Below, in pieces: positions 1-41,130 of a stretch of DNA of 64,000 nucleotides (positions within the stretch are counted from its first letter, which is position 1; the number at the start of each line of letters is the position of its first letter). The stretch is taken from positions 9,336,948 through 9,400,947 of the forward strand of contig NC_072453.1 of NCBI RefSeq assembly GCF_027596085.1, read 5' to 3'. The notes under the pieces are model-generated. The model saw only the letters and a list, made by a program, of their open reading frames with translations. It was not told the DNA's origin and ran no database searches. The position numbers were made by a program, and so were the translations under genes. Source of the DNA: Anoplopoma fimbria (taxonomy: Eukaryota; Chordata; Actinopteri; Perciformes; Anoplopomatidae).

Positions 1-1412
1 ATCTAGCGCAAAGTATGAAGTGTCTGTCAATAAAAACATAATCTTTTCATGTAGGGTTATTGTTTAAATAATAAACACATTTCTATTCTTTTTAACCTCA
101 TGTGTCCATTGTTATCTCATGATAAAATGGATCTGATTGTCTTCTTTTGAAGCATACCGACACCTTTAATAAATAAGCAACATTAATCCACCTTTATGTG
201 TTTTTCTACTCTTTCATCTCGTACATAATCGTCTTTTCTTGTTACAAATATTCAGTTTAGTGTTCTGAGCTATTTTCAGTCCCAGGAGGTGGAGAGTGAA
301 TCTATGGAGGTTTTAAAGGAGTGCACGACCTCCTGCGGTAGATTTCTTTTGCTTTGCTCTGTTCTGTTGCCTTGTCAATCCTTTTGCGGCCTATGGGGAG
401 GACCGAGGTACTCCGGCTGAATCTGGAATGAGTCAGGCCATTTCTTTGTATCGAGCCGAGGAAAAAAAAGCTGTGGGATTTAGTGCTCCTGGAGAGAAAT
501 AGCAAAGTCTCCGGGGAAAGAGAGAGACGAAACCTGGACGCTCGAAACTTTTGGCTGTGAGCAGCATTTTAAATCTTTGGTGGGGGGGTAAAGGCTTTAG
601 CCGCGGGATGTGTTTTGTTATCTTGTGCTGTGTTGAAGCTGTTTACTATGCAGCGTTCACTCTGCATGGACACCAGACTGAAGGTGGTCCGTTGTAAATA
701 GCACCGGGCTGAATGCCGTCATGTGTCTGAGTGTTGGATGGATCCACACACAAAAAAGGGAAAGATTTACTTTTAGGGTTAAAAACAGATTGTTGAGACG
801 GAGCTGAATGTTTTATTGCTGAATAATTTGGTCTGAATCATGTTTAATGAACCAGCAATTCCTCTTTTTGTCAGTTTTCTTTCTCAGATGCAACACATTG
901 TGTGCTGTAATTATGTTTTATTGTAAGATAAACAAATGAATTGACTCTGAGAATGATTGTGCCAAAACGAGTAACCGAAATACTATTTAAATCTGGTTAA
1001 ATATGTTATCTGGTCTTTTAAGTCCAACTACAGTTAAACTGCACGATTTATTACTGCTGCATAACTCAGGGCCAATAATTGAGTTATTGCTGAGTAGTTT
1101 ATTGTTCAATTAACAGTCTGCAGTTTATATATCCGGCTCTGTGTTGCATACTGTGTTTTATATTCAGGGTTTGATCAAATTGCTGAAAATAGAACAATCT
1201 ATTAATAAAACATGGTTGAAAAAAGACATTTCATTTCTTTCATGTGCAAAAGCAGAAACACTTGAAGAGGTTTTATCTTTATTACATGTGAACAGATTTA
1301 CGTTCCTCTGAAACAGGATCTTCTCTAAAGGCTGCTTGATGATTTCTTATTCCACCCCCACTCCACACGGTCGCTGAAGTGGAGCAGCACATGACCTTGA
1401 AACCAAATAGAA

Positions 1413-1589
<177 letters not shown>

Positions 1590-4349
1590 AAACAGAGAGA
1601 TGAAGATACAGATCTCATCCTCTGTCGCTGTGACAAATGAAAAGCTCGGCCACCGACGTCGCACCTTCAGGCCGCCGCTCCGAGGACAGACTCCACTTTT
1701 CCCCCCGCCGCTTCATTCATCTTCACACTCCGTTTCCTCTTTCCACGTTTGATCCATCCATCCGCTCCGTCGCTGCCTGCAACACCTGCTGCCATAGCAA
1801 CCACAACCTACCCCCCCCCCCCCCATCCTTCCCTTCCTCAGTTAGTATTGGGAGAAAAGCATGCTGGGTAATCTGACTTCACCTGGAATATTTCTCGTAG
1901 GGGGATTTTTCTCTCCTTGAACCATTTTTTTTCTCATCATATACCAATTTTCTTTTTTACGATGGACTGAATTACATATTTCATATATTAAACCTGTTTA
2001 AATTTAAACCTTCTTATTGTAATAATGCAGTCAAAGCGCATTATTACCTTCTGGAGTTGCAATAAAACAAGACTGCTTTTCCAAACAGTCAGGGTAAAAT
2101 GAGACGGTCTGCAGACGTATAATAAATATAGTAAAGAAGACAAAAGGAATGTCTTCCTCCGGTCTGTCGTCTCCTGCTGCTCGTCCAGAAAAAAACACAT
2201 CACTGCTGCTGTATTGATCTGTTCTCATGTCCGACAGGTTTGCAGGGAAAATAATGGTAGAATTGAATACTTTGAGCAAGAGCTGTGACATCTGAGAGGC
2301 CTTAACAGCTTGTGTTGTTTTATTTCCTCTGGATTTTTATTTATTTTTAGGAAATGAATACCAAATTTCTTAAAATGAATGACTAAAAGTAACAATACAT
2401 ATAGAGTATGTTGTGTGGTGGGTTGTAGTAGTACTAGTGGTGGTGTTAAACATTGTAGAACTACTTACAAAAATGTATTATGTATTAACAAGCATTCTGA
2501 GATATAAATTGATTTTTTTGGTTCTGATCAAAAATAACCAAATGTTGACATTGAACTTCAGGTCAAACTTATAATCTAGTTTAATCAAGTGTTGATTGTA
2601 AAATTAAATGTCAAGGTAACAAATGTTTTTAAAGCCACTTCTTAGAATATTTTAAAATTGGAATTGTTTACATGCCTCTTTTGGGTTATTTTTTCTTACT
2701 GAAAAACAAAGTTTATGGGTAAAAACCAATATAGTAAAGTTACGTACTGTAAAACCAAAACAATGAGCTTAAAGACGCTACAACGCTCCGTAGTGTCTCT
2801 GCACTTTTACTCAAGTACTTGAACATTTCCATTTCATTATACTTTTTTTTACTTCTACTCATCTACAAAGGGAAACCCACCAGTTTAGTAAATATTACAC
2901 CACTTTGACCAGCTGTTACATTGATTTGCAGCACATGAATGTATCAACAATAATAATCCAATAACATGTCATATAAGATATAAAGTCACAATTTGATCTG
3001 TCACCACTGGGGTCGTTCTGTCTATTGAAACAGCAGAAATAATGCTGAAGCTGTTTGGTTTGATGTGAGAGTTTAATTGATCAGAGAAAACACATCAAGC
3101 GTTAAAGCCGCCTGAAGGTGACGGCAGAACGACGCTGTTGTTATTATTTTTGCTGCCGCAGTGATTCGAAAGAGAGAAAGTAACATTTATTAGAAGAAAT
3201 CAGCAGGAAAAATGTGGGGAATCTTGTTAGAATACAAGTTTATGATGCCATTTTTGTTTTTATTGTTCTGAATGGCTCCGGCAGATTTTTATTTCATGGT
3301 CAAGCTTCAGTAACAGCGAGAGGATGGATTTTAAAATGGTGCAGAGAGATTTGTTATTATTAAATAATTGTGAATTGTGTCGCAATTCATCTATTAGCAT
3401 AAATTGAATATAATATTCATTACTTTATTATCTTATAATACTGAACTATGTTTTCATTAGTGTATAGTCACCTGAAACTAATTACATTTGTGTTTTCATT
3501 AGCTTAGAATTCTCTTGTTTTGTATTTATTAATGGAGCTCAGTACTGTTTTTCTGTTTGTTTCTGTAGGCAAGTTAAACGTCTTCATTTCTAGTTAGGAT
3601 GAGGGTTTTGTTTGTTTGTTATTTTGGCCTTAGAGACCCTGACGTCCATGCTTCCATTTTTAGTTGTTTTATTTCTGTTAATCAGTACTTTATCAATAAA
3701 TGCTACTTATTTTATTCCTTTATTGTTCCAGCTTCCTTATCCTTTCATTGTGCGGAGTCAAACATGTTGCACCGCCTTCTTTCTACTGTAGCCCAGAATG
3801 AAACCAAACACTGACTCCAGAGAGAGACTTTAACGTTTTTATGGAAACAGAAGGACACTGTAGTTCTCCGACACGCTTGTAAAACTGGTAAGGCGAGTAG
3901 TGTTATTATGGTATGGATGGCATCTGCAATGGTTTTGCTCTCAGCGGCTCACCATGTAAAAGGAGGACTGAACTGAGCGGCATTCAGTTGGTTGTAATCT
4001 GCAACCAAACCACTAAATGGAACCAAATCCTACACTCTGTGCCTTTAAAAGATTAAAGTGATTAAAACAATGAGGAATCACAATAAGAAAGCTTTTACAT
4101 CCACAACAGCTTTATAGAGGTTGAGGCTGTGTTTGACCTCTGACCCTGCAGGTGTCACTAATGTATAGTGCATATTTTTTACAAGTCAACCCCGATCACA
4201 TGATGTACAGTAACAGGCTTTGTGCTGCACAGCTGACAAGGAACACTGTGAAGGTCAAATACCGCCGGTAGAGAAATGCAGATATTTCTAACAAGGTCAC
4301 GTTGTTATGTTCTCCAGGTGTGTAAACCTGCAGGGGATCATGTGTTTGG

Positions 4350-4351
<2 letters not shown>

Positions 4352-4394
<43 letters not shown>
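4352..4394 (+). repeat. (GT)21 microsatellite
   Basis: Perfect GT tract in the inferred intron 1. Confidence 0.98.
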
Positions 4395-4395
<1 letters not shown>

Positions 4396-6473
4396 TTGTG
4401 TGTATCTGTCCGTCATGAGGTCTGCTCTTTACCTCTTTACTTCTTCTTCCTGAATAACAACACAAATAAATAGGTATTTGATGAATATACATATATAGTG
4501 TGTAGAACATTTGCCGCATAAAAAATATGATCGATAGTCAACAGGGAGAGACAAATATTTTTTCATCTCTTTTGAATCAAAGCACGAGTTACACATATGA
4601 TGTTTGTCAATTTTAAACAATGATTTTGCACACAAAGAAAGTCTAATTTTGTCGTAGAACTTCTGAAGTATAACTGTGTATATAACGACTGTGAAAATAA
4701 GTATTTAAAAAGACTTCACACCAAAAAGTGGCGAAAGTATCTCTCTCTAAAGTTATGATGCCTGTGTGTTTTGTACCAGAATGTTTTCACACCAACAGCG
4801 GGTTTCACTCGTTCATTTGCTTCCCAGCTGATAAAAAGAGTCACTGGGTAAAACACATCATGTAAGAAAACATTACATCCGTGCGCTGAACAAGTTAGTT
4901 AGCCAGCCAAGCTAACAGCCATGTTAATGTTGATGACACTACAAAAATAAAATTATCTTTAAATTGACAAACATTGTATTTGTTATTCATGGCACAATTG
5001 AAACAGGGTCAAAAATATATTTGTCTTTCCCTGTTGACTGCTGCACCAATTTTTTCCTAAATAAGGTCACATGAGGGGCACCAGAAGGGGCGGGGCTTAG
5101 CCTGTATAGCTCTAAGATATGAGGTTTTGCTCTTCTTATGTTTGCATATGGGGTGGACAAAATATTAGAAACACCACAACTCACTACGACCTCAATAATA
5201 AACTTAATAAAATGTGTAAAAGTAGAATTCATGGCATCACAGATAGTGCAGCTTTAACTTTAAACATTTGTATCTTTGTTAAGCCATCAGTCATATTTCT
5301 GTGCAGTGATCGAATGTGACTGTGTGCAGACTCTTTGCAGTCTTGGTGGATCAGTTTCTAAAAAGAGAAAAGTAGTCTTTGAACCCTTTTTATGTTTCTG
5401 GTCTTCTGCCAAAAGTTTGGACCCGAGGAAACGGAAAACCAAAGAGAGCTGAGTCATTCCACAAGAAGAACAATCTGTATTCTCACCCAGCCTCCTTTTT
5501 TTCTAAATCTCTCAGAGGATTTATCCCTATAAAACCCTCTTAGTATGCATCTATTATCTTCTTCTATCGTCTCCCCCACTGCTGCGCCTGTGTTCTTCAT
5601 CGCTGCCTCCCCCCCCCTCTTCTTTTTCCGTGCCAGTGGGAATCCCGGCCGTGACGACAGAAGCTGATGCTGCAGCAAAGTCCTGACTCTGCTGCTGAGG
5701 CTGTGATTTCATGATGCTGTAGCGCCCTTGATGTGTCACACAATTAACAAAAAGCTGCAGAGAGAGGAGCGTGTCAGAAAGATGGAGGACATAAAATGAA
5801 AAGCCTGTTTCCCCTCTTCCCATCCAGTTTCTGGCGTTTGTTTTTGTCCCCCTCTGAATTTGATCTTTATTGCAAAATATGAACCATGTGTTGTTCAGCC
5901 TCTCCCTTCCTCAGCTGTGACTTCCCGTCATGCAGCGTTACGAGGACTGAATCCCCCCGTGTGGAAACGTCAGCACAACAACATTAACAGCTGACCTTCT
6001 CTTCTCTGCTTACACGTGTAGATATGAAGAGACTCGGCAGCAGCATGCATGTTTTATTTAAAAAAAAGAAAAAAAATTCCAGGCAGAGAAGGGATAAAAT
6101 AGCTGCATTAAAAGCCTTTAGTTTGAGATATTTATGCTTTAAAATATGCAAACTTCAGAACATTGCGCCCTGTGTGTCGACATGTTCTCTCTACTTTTGA
6201 TATGCACTGAACAATTTCCCTCAAGGAGACGTGTGGTCAGAGTATTATCGAATCTTGCCTCCTGCTGGTAATTGAGGACATGGCAGTTAAAACTCGACAT
6301 GTCAGTGCAGACATCGTCACACTCTGTTAATGTGGGAACATTTGCAAATATCATTAAAGCAGAACTGTGAGGTCAATGACGAGTCAGGGAATAATATTCG
6401 TCTGGACAGGGGAAAAAAACTCCCTTTAGCAGCTGACAGCAGTTTGTTTTGCCTTGTTGTTGTCATACTGCGA

Positions 6474-6530
6474 CTGTGTGTGAGTGTGTCTGTGTGTGTG
6501 TCTGTGTGTGTGTGTGTATTTGTGTGTGTT
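6474..6530 (+). repeat. Interrupted GT-rich microsatellite
   Basis: TG repeats broken by TGAG, TCTG and TATT units, about 130 nt before a longer perfect tract. Confidence 0.9.
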
Positions 6531-6665
6531 AACCTGTATGCAATCTGTCACAGAGGAAAGAAAATGAGGAGCAGTCTTTGGCATTGAGAGCATTTTTGAA
6601 TGACTTGTGTTTGTCTTGTTTTGCAAAGGAGCAGCGCTGGTGTTGACAAGCTGCTAACATGCTCA

Positions 6666-6799
<134 letters not shown>

Positions 6800-7194
6800 G
6801 TGTGTTAGCACGAGGACCATCATCCCCAGTAGTTTCATTCACTGAGCCGGTAAATCCTGCTCACATGTGCTTGTTGTCAGAGAGGAAATGAATCCATTGA
6901 TTTCCTTCAGACCTCGGAGAAAAAACTGTCCTGGATTTGCAGACAGTGTGTCAGAAATAAATTAGGTTAAATCAACACGCAGAGACAAATCCACTGTGAC
7001 TGAGCTAACAGAAACACGGTCATTCTGCTAAAGCTATATATACACACACACACTCACAAAGACACACAGAACTCGATTAAATCCCCTTTTGTCAATCTAT
7101 AACACACCTAAACAGGTAGCTGATTTTGGTCGGTCCACCACTTGGTTCAAATTAAAATATCTGAAAAAGTGTTGGATTGATCGTCACATAATAG

Positions 7195-7580
7195 GGAACA
7201 GACATTCATGATCCCCAGAGGACGAATCCTACTGACTTTCATTATCCTCTGACTTTTCCTCTAGCACCACCGTAAGGTTTAGATTTTAGATTTTTAGAGA
7301 AATATCTTACCAACTACTGGATGAATTGTCATGAAATTTGGTTCTGACATTAATGTTCCCCTCAGGATGAATTAAATGTAATTAATTGCTTATTAACTTT
7401 GGTGATTTTTCATCTAGTGCAATCATCACATCAAAATATATATTTTTGATTATTCACTGGTTTATGAGCTAATTCGTGCAGCACATTCCCATCAGCCTCA
7501 GCTGTAAATATATGAGCATCAACATGAGCATGTTAGAATGCCGATGTTAGCATTTAGCTCAAAGTAACACTGTGTTTAAG
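7195..7580 (+). repeat. Dispersed repeat, copy 1
   Basis: Contains 'ccagaggacgaatcctactg', 'tcatgaaatttggttctgac', 'attcccatcagcctcagctg' and 'gagcatgttagaatgccgat'. Related sequence in the opposite orientation lies at 42870-43270. Family not named; it resembles widespread teleost repeats. Confidence 0.6.
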
Positions 7581-7940
7581 TTTAACAGAGCTGCAGTCAT
7601 AGTCTTTTTTTATTTGACCTTATTTACAGGTTCATCCCAAATGCATAAATACATATTACCTGTAGTTTTATTTATCAATCTAGGAACTATGGTCTTTCAA
7701 CCGTAGTCATGATTTCTGGAAAGAGACGTTGCTGTTGAGTTATTAAAATGTATATTTTTACGCTCTGAGCACCACGAGCCAGGTGTCATCTATTACCATG
7801 ATATTGGAATTCATCTCATATTTTGTGGTCTAATATTCCTTTAATTGAGTCCACAAAAAAGCACCACACGTGCTCACAAAAGCTGAGTGTGGAAAGAGAA
7901 GGGCTTCTCCTTTCTGTCCTTCTGTTTCCAGCTGTTCAGC

Positions 7941-7980
7941 TGTAGCCAGATGGATCATAATGTAGCCAGATGGATCATAA
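7941..7980 (+). repeat. Perfect 20-bp tandem duplication
   Basis: Two identical adjacent 20-base copies, starting tgtagccaga and ending tggatcataa. Perfect identity suggests a recent event, or a collapse or duplication artefact. Confidence 0.95.
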
Positions 7981-9695
7981 TGACACAGCCATGAGAGAGA
8001 AAGGTGTGTGTGAATGTTTGGTGGGTACAAAAGGTCAAACTGTCTCATACGTCTTAAGTTTTTTTATCTTTTTCTTTGTTGCCAACACTTATGAGACATT
8101 TTTCCTGCACCTGTTGACAGATGTGAATTATGAAGCAGAGAACATAGATTATAGTGAAAGGACCAGATGTCAGGTCTCATTCTTCAGGCTGCCTCCTCCT
8201 CTGTCTCTCTCCTCCCCTCCTCTCTCCTCCCTCTTCCACTCCTCTCTCACCTCCTTATTGTCACTCACTGAGTGTCCCTCCTGTTAGCCAGGGGGATGTT
8301 CAGGAGAAAGCTGCAGATCAGCAGGATTCGATCCTCTCACAGGTAAAGTGCTGCTCTGTGAGTCCGGTTCTGGACCGCTGTGGTGTTTTTATATTTTAAA
8401 CTAAAGTCTGTTTGTTGTTTGAGGGGATGAGTCGTTGTTCAGGAGGGGAGACGGACTTAACGGATGTTTGCGCTGAGCTGTTGTATGTGTGGGATTCCTA
8501 AAAATATCCATAACTAAGCTTAAACGTGGTGGGATTTGATTAATTGCATCTGTACAATGTTTTTGTTTATTTGTTTTGTACCACTTTCTAAAATGGCAAC
8601 TTTTATTCGGGTTAATAAGTTGTGACGAAAGGCTACTTTGCAAGTACTTTGCTTTATTGATCAATTGTAATCCCTCAATGAGGAAGGCTTTTTGGTTAAA
8701 GGTCTTTTTCTTATTATTAATAAAAATTGTAAATTTAACACCTTATATATTAAGTCTTAACACTTAATAAGCGTTAGTAGCACCTTTAAACTCTAGATGA
8801 AACTATGAATTTGAACCTGTGATTAGTTCCAAACCATTTGAGTTGTTTCTAGTGAATGACTGTAAAAATTTTTTTGTAAAAGTACAGATGTAGTCATGGA
8901 GGGATATTTCTAATAAATTAAAGTTGCTTATTATCCCTGACACATGTAGTGATTTATAATATATTAATAAAGCCATTAGTTTTGACACACACGTACTTCA
9001 TAACGCGTTTCTAATTACTGAGCCGCTCTGTTTGCATTGAACATATATATAAAAGAAAGCATATGATCAACCAGATTTAAAACAATTTTTCTGTACTTCA
9101 ATTTAGACCCATGTGACCTCTTTTACAACTTCTTCTACCTGTTTAACTGCAAGTGTTGTACCTGTAGGGCTGAAGAAGTTAACCTCAGGTGATTCACACA
9201 TATCTGTTCTATCAATTATACTATCAATAAGACTTGACAGAAGGGTGTAACATAAAAGTAGAAAGATGTCGAGATGACAGAGTTACTGACATCACTACCT
9301 GATGTCATCGTCTGCTGTGAACAGGAGCGGTTGTAAATCACTGCACAGGTGTGCTTTGTTTCCTCCTGTTTATCTCTCAAATCAGTGCTTAAAACGGATT
9401 TCTGTGTCTGCGACTGCAAAGTACAGTATGTTGTAAAGCATGAAACCAAACATCTTAGAAGACGATACAGCAGTGAAGAGAATCTTAAGATGCTTCTGTA
9501 GCTGCATCTTCATGCTTCTAGTTTTAATGATTCTGGTTTTTGCTCTGCAGAGCTTCATTTACGGCGTTCACAGGTGCAGGTGTTTCTCTGAGTGTCTCAA
9601 TTGTTCATTGTTTAACCTGCTCTACTTTTGTGAGCAGGAACAATCTACTGTAATGGTTACTAACTGTGAGTGAGGAATCTGAAGTGGAAAGGATT

Positions 9696-9960
9696 AAAGC
9701 TGCAACGATTAGTTGATTAATCACTTAGTCAATCAACGGTAAATTAATCTGCAGCTATTCTGATAGTTCATTTATTATTTTAGTTATAAAAACATGAAAC
9801 ATTTCTTGTTACAGCTTCTTAAATGTGCAGATTTGATGCTTTTCTGTGTCATATGTGATAATAAACTGAATATCTTCTGTTAAGATTTTAATGAAACTGT
9901 GTAATTACTTTGTCTGGGAATTAATCAACAAGCTTTTCTCATATTTTCATCCAATTTAGA
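9696..9960 (+). repeat. Dispersed repeat ('gctgcaacgattagttgatt' type), copy 1
   Basis: Starts 'aaagctgcaacgattagttg' and contains repeated attaatc/gattaa words. A diverged copy is at 40935-41130. This type is very common in fish genomes as I know them. Confidence 0.55.
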
Positions 9961-10976
9961 ACCACAGCTTCATCATGCTTAATCAAGTTAATTTCTTTAT
10001 GGTACAGTTATTGTATGATTGTATTTATAGCTGTTGTGTGCAGTGAGATTATCTCTCATGTGGAGCGTTTAACTGCTCTCTTATCTTTAATTGTTTGCCT
10101 GTGGAGGCTGTAAAGTGTTGACTGCTGAGGATTTAAACATTATGAAACACTTGTTGCTTTAAATTCAAACGTTACATGAGAACCATTAGTGCAGATTTAG
10201 GAAAGTCTCTCCTGAATTTAATCTCTTAACGTATTTTATTTGTCTCTCTCTATTGTATATTGTGAACTCCAGTGGTATTATTTCAGTGTTAAGTTGTCAC
10301 CTGTACAGTGAAACAGGGTAAACTTACAAATATTATTTGAGTTTCCTGCATTTAGTCTTTCCCTACTGTTTTTAATGTATTTTTTCTATCTATTTATTTA
10401 CTTATTCAGTTCAGTTGACTAACACGATTTTGTCAACTTATTGATTATTTTGATTTAATCGACAGAGTTTCTTCTGAAAGAATTATTCAAAAGAATCACT
10501 TCAAATCTTGTGTTTGCCGGATTTTTGGTCATTCATTTCTTGGAAATAAGTTTATTCTGCATGAAAAAGCAAAAGAAAGACTAATCAACTAAAGAAATCT
10601 CAGTGGACTAAGACCAAAATGAGTGATTCGTCAACTTATCAAAGAATCAATTTTTAAAAAGCAATTAATGAAGTAAAAATAGAAAAAATATAGACTTGAA
10701 TTTGGTGTCACCTATACAAAGAGATTAACGGAGTCATTTGTCGATCTCTACTTTGTGTTCAAACAGTGTTTTCTGTCAGATTTCCAACCAGAGAGGGTTC
10801 ATAATTTCCCTCTTTATTAGCATGAAACTGATGAAAGTAAATATTTTAGCTCCAGGCTACAGCTGCAAAATAATTAATGTGTGCAGAATTTCAGGAAATG
10901 ATTTGTGTGTTTGTTGCCCAGTTATCTGATTTATCCAAACTAACAGCCTCCTTTCTCTTCTTCTCTTCTCTTCCAG

Positions 10977-37713
<26,737 letters not shown>

Positions 37714-38667
37714 CGCCACTGAGACACCACGCCAACCCCCACCTCCCATCAGCTGATTAAATGAAACACAAGGCTACTGCTGCAACGTCTCGCTCAAACC
37801 CCCTCCAGTCACTCATTTATTGACCTTTCACCTCTCCAGCTGGGTCACTTCAGCCTCACCTGTACTCGATGCAGAGGGCTCAGCTTGTAAAAACTTTAAG
37901 AAAATAACAAAAAATACAAACCTAAAAGAAATCACCACGAGGGGACTTTTGATCAAACACTTAATTTGACATTTTATGTTGTTTTTTTTATTTAATTTTT
38001 CTTTTTGCCTTATTTGACTCACTTGCAATATTGCCTTTAACTTCACACACGAGACTGGAAACAGGCTGCTGGGAGGATTGAGTGCTCTCTGCTGCTTCTC
38101 ACGAGTGAATTTAAAGAAAGGAAGAACAACACAGATCCGTACATCCGTCCTGCCAACACTTTTGTTCATCTCCCATCTCACGTTCCTCCTCCATTCCTCG
38201 GGGGTAATCAGTTTGAAATGCCACGTTCCGGCATGTGGTTGCAAACAACCCCCCCCTGAAATCCCGTCCCACCTGAGCGTTCACTGTGAGTGTGCCAGTG
38301 CGTCATTTTGGAAAGTGTGTGTATGTGTGTGTGTTTGTATGTGTTTGGTAATTGTATTATATGATGTTGCACTGTTGGATGTCGTAAAACAGGAATGCAT
38401 GTTTTAGAGATTTAGGAGATTAACTACCAGGTTGCAAAGAGGTCGAACGCCCAATCACACTTCTCTCTGTATTTACATCAATCAGGATACAAATCACTGA
38501 ATATTTATTGTTTATATTGTACATTTGCAGAATATATGATACATTTAACATTATAAATCATATTTTGTATCTACAGGAGAGCTATGAAGACACCATTTCC
38601 CTCCAGATAGAATACAGTAAATACTGTCAGGGCGCTAATAAACAGAGATATATATAAATAGGTACAA

Positions 38668-38673
38668 AATAAA
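38668..38673 (+). terminator. First poly(A) signal AATAAA after arhgap44 stop
   Basis: First canonical hexamer downstream of the stop codon, about 955 nt into the 3' UTR. Further AATAAA copies downstream make alternative polyadenylation possible. Confidence 0.45.
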
Positions 38674-38980
38674 AGGGCTGGGATGGCTTTAAGAATGTTA
38701 AAGGGAAAAGGAAAAATTCGATGTGACTACACCTTATCTTTTCAGCATGCAAAGCTGCGTTGGATTTTTCATTTTCCCATATCGAGTAATTACATTTTGA
38801 AGAACCTGGAGCTTAATCTGCAGAGAATTTATGACGCCTGGAGTGTGCCACCAGAACATTTGCTCAAATTATTCTCAATTATTTTTGATTGTCCAGCTTC
38901 ATATGTACTGGAAGGAGTGTTTGGCCAATTAGAGCTCCTGCTGCTGCTCTGTGGGTTGACTTTGATTAAAGGTTCCCTGC

Positions 38981-39425
38981 ATAGACTGTATTTATAAAGT
39001 TGTTTTGAAGCCTCAAATTCGGCAATTTCGCTGTCTCAATCTTGGGTTACGGCTGCAGCCATGTTGTTTTTTTTAGCAACCAATTAACGGAAGTGATCAT
39101 ATTTGGAATGCGGAGGAAGGACGTAAGACGCCATATACATCTCTGGTAGAGAACTGTCAATCACAGTAGCCCCGCCCTAAAGCATACTCTGCATTATGGT
39201 CTATTTGACTCTAACTGGACCATCATTTACTAAATGAACATCATGTTGTATTGAAGAAGACTTGAAACTAGAGATTGAGACCATAAACTCATGTTTACAA
39301 TGTTTACTGAGGGAATAAATCAAGAGAGAAGTAGAGTCATTTTCTCATAGACTTCTATACAACCAGAGGAGTCGCCCCCTGATGGTCAGTAGAGAGAATG
39401 CAGGTTTTAAGACACTTCAGAATTA
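38981..39425 (-). repeat. Dispersed 500-bp repeat, inverted copy in the arhgap44 3' flank
   Basis: Reverse complement of the element at 26665-27171 ('cagaggagtcgccccctgat', 'accataaactcatgtttaca'). If included in the 3' UTR it is complementary to the intron copies. Confidence 0.88.
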
Positions 39426-40934
39426 GCTTCACCCGGCAGAAAACGTTAAACGAAAGACTGTATTTAACTTTTATAATTAAACAGGTACAAATGTTCTCTG
39501 GTGGCAAACTTCAGGATCCATATGTGACGTTCTGGAGAATCATCCTTGATAAGTCGTTGTCCTCCTGCCCTGAGGTATTATAACATCCCATCATATCAAA
39601 ACAAAGAACTGAAAACAGTCACACTCCCAGAAAAAAAGGTGCTATTTTTGTCAACAACAACAAAAAAAAGCCTCTATGGCAAAACAAGCACACTTTTCTT
39701 TCTGACGGAGCACTTTCAGTTTCTGCCACCTCCCCATTGCAGTTTATAGGAAACCCTGTCTGATGATGCTGATATTTTTTGGTCTATATAAGTGAACCAG
39801 AGGCAAGTGCAAAGATATGTGTATATGTGTTTATTTTGATGAGAGTATTTATACAGATATATTTCTGAATACTTTTTACTAGGTCTGAAGAGTTGTGATT
39901 GTGAATCTCATGTGAGGATTTAAAAAAAAAAAAAAAAAAGGTTTAAACACGGGACCAGAATTTCTCTCTGCTGTCGCATCGAAACCTTTTATCAGGAGTC
40001 AGGAGGTTTTAAGAGACAAACTTGAAAAATCAATAAAACTGGAGTAACAAGGTTTGCATACGACAGCAGCAGTTTGTTATTTGCCTTGTGGTGGGTTTTG
40101 TTGAGACCTGTCCAGATTTGAAAGACTTCATTTGGTCCTGAGAACATCCACTTCACATGGCCTCAAAGTCACTGTGCTGCTCTGCCATCCTCTTTTCTTT
40201 AAAGTGCGATATGATTCACAGGACTTGTGTAAATACCGGAGCCTCTGTACATACGTGTTCTGTATATAGTGGCAGGGGAGAAATTTAAATATATATATAT
40301 AGATATATGAAAATGCTGTATTGAAAAATATAAATAATGAGCATTATATAATATTATAATGTCGCTGGTTGTAGCACAATATTGCCACATTCACACTAAA
40401 TAACATCAAGTAAAATGTAGTAGATTTTCTTAATAGAAACAGCTGATCGTGCTCTTGTTGCAGAATTAACCTCTTGAACCCTGATTTTAATTATGCAGTT
40501 AAAAAAAAAATGTCCACAGCATTTAATAATGTTGCATTTTTATTTTTTATTTTGCTTGTTCCATTTGATGGAAAATTCAATATGTCCTGTGCACCATTTT
40601 ATACATTTTCCAACAGTGCAACTTGGCGTGTTAGATATTTCAAAAAAATGTTGGGATCTCGTTAAGAATTTAAAATAATAATAATAAGAACTAATTATTT
40701 TGCACTCAACCTGCAGCTGTAATAACGGATCAATCACATGATCCAGCAGGGTTTAAGAGGTTAAAAGAGACTCTGCAGGGAAACTGCTGCATTGCTGTCT
40801 TTTAGTTTGAAAAATCAAAGTTCACAGCGTGACTAAACACAAAGATCTACACAGTTAGTTTTCCCCCATGCTATAAATATGATAGATGTTATTATAAACA
40901 ACGTAAAAAATTTGAACACGTTTTCTATAATTAA

Positions 40935-41130
40935 GGGCTGCAACTAACAATTATTTTCATTATAAATTAATATGCTGATTATTTCCTTAATTGTTAGGTC
41001 ACTAGACCAAGGAAATATCTTTAAAAAATTACATTAATGATTAAGCAACTATCAAAATTATTAAAAGTTTCTTCAAATTTTTCTGTAAATGAAATAATAA
41101 TCTACAAAAATCCCAGCTCTAATATAATTC
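40935..41130 (+). repeat. Dispersed 'gggctgcaactaac' repeat, copy 2
   Basis: Diverged relative of 9696-9960, with alternating attaat/gattaa words. Confidence 0.5.

Noticed and set aside
5454..5823. Two overlapping minus-strand open frames with charged residues
   Set aside because: No splice-supported neighbours, no recognised protein, ordinary length for chance in this composition.
7100..7600. CRISPR or other direct-repeat array
   Set aside because: No regularly spaced identical repeats anywhere in the window; the genome is eukaryotic.
8290..8341. Possible missing arhgap44 first exon before a GTAAAG donor
   Set aside because: None of the three frames gives the expected MKKQFNR...NQTVGR sequence, and the acceptor side is not convincing.
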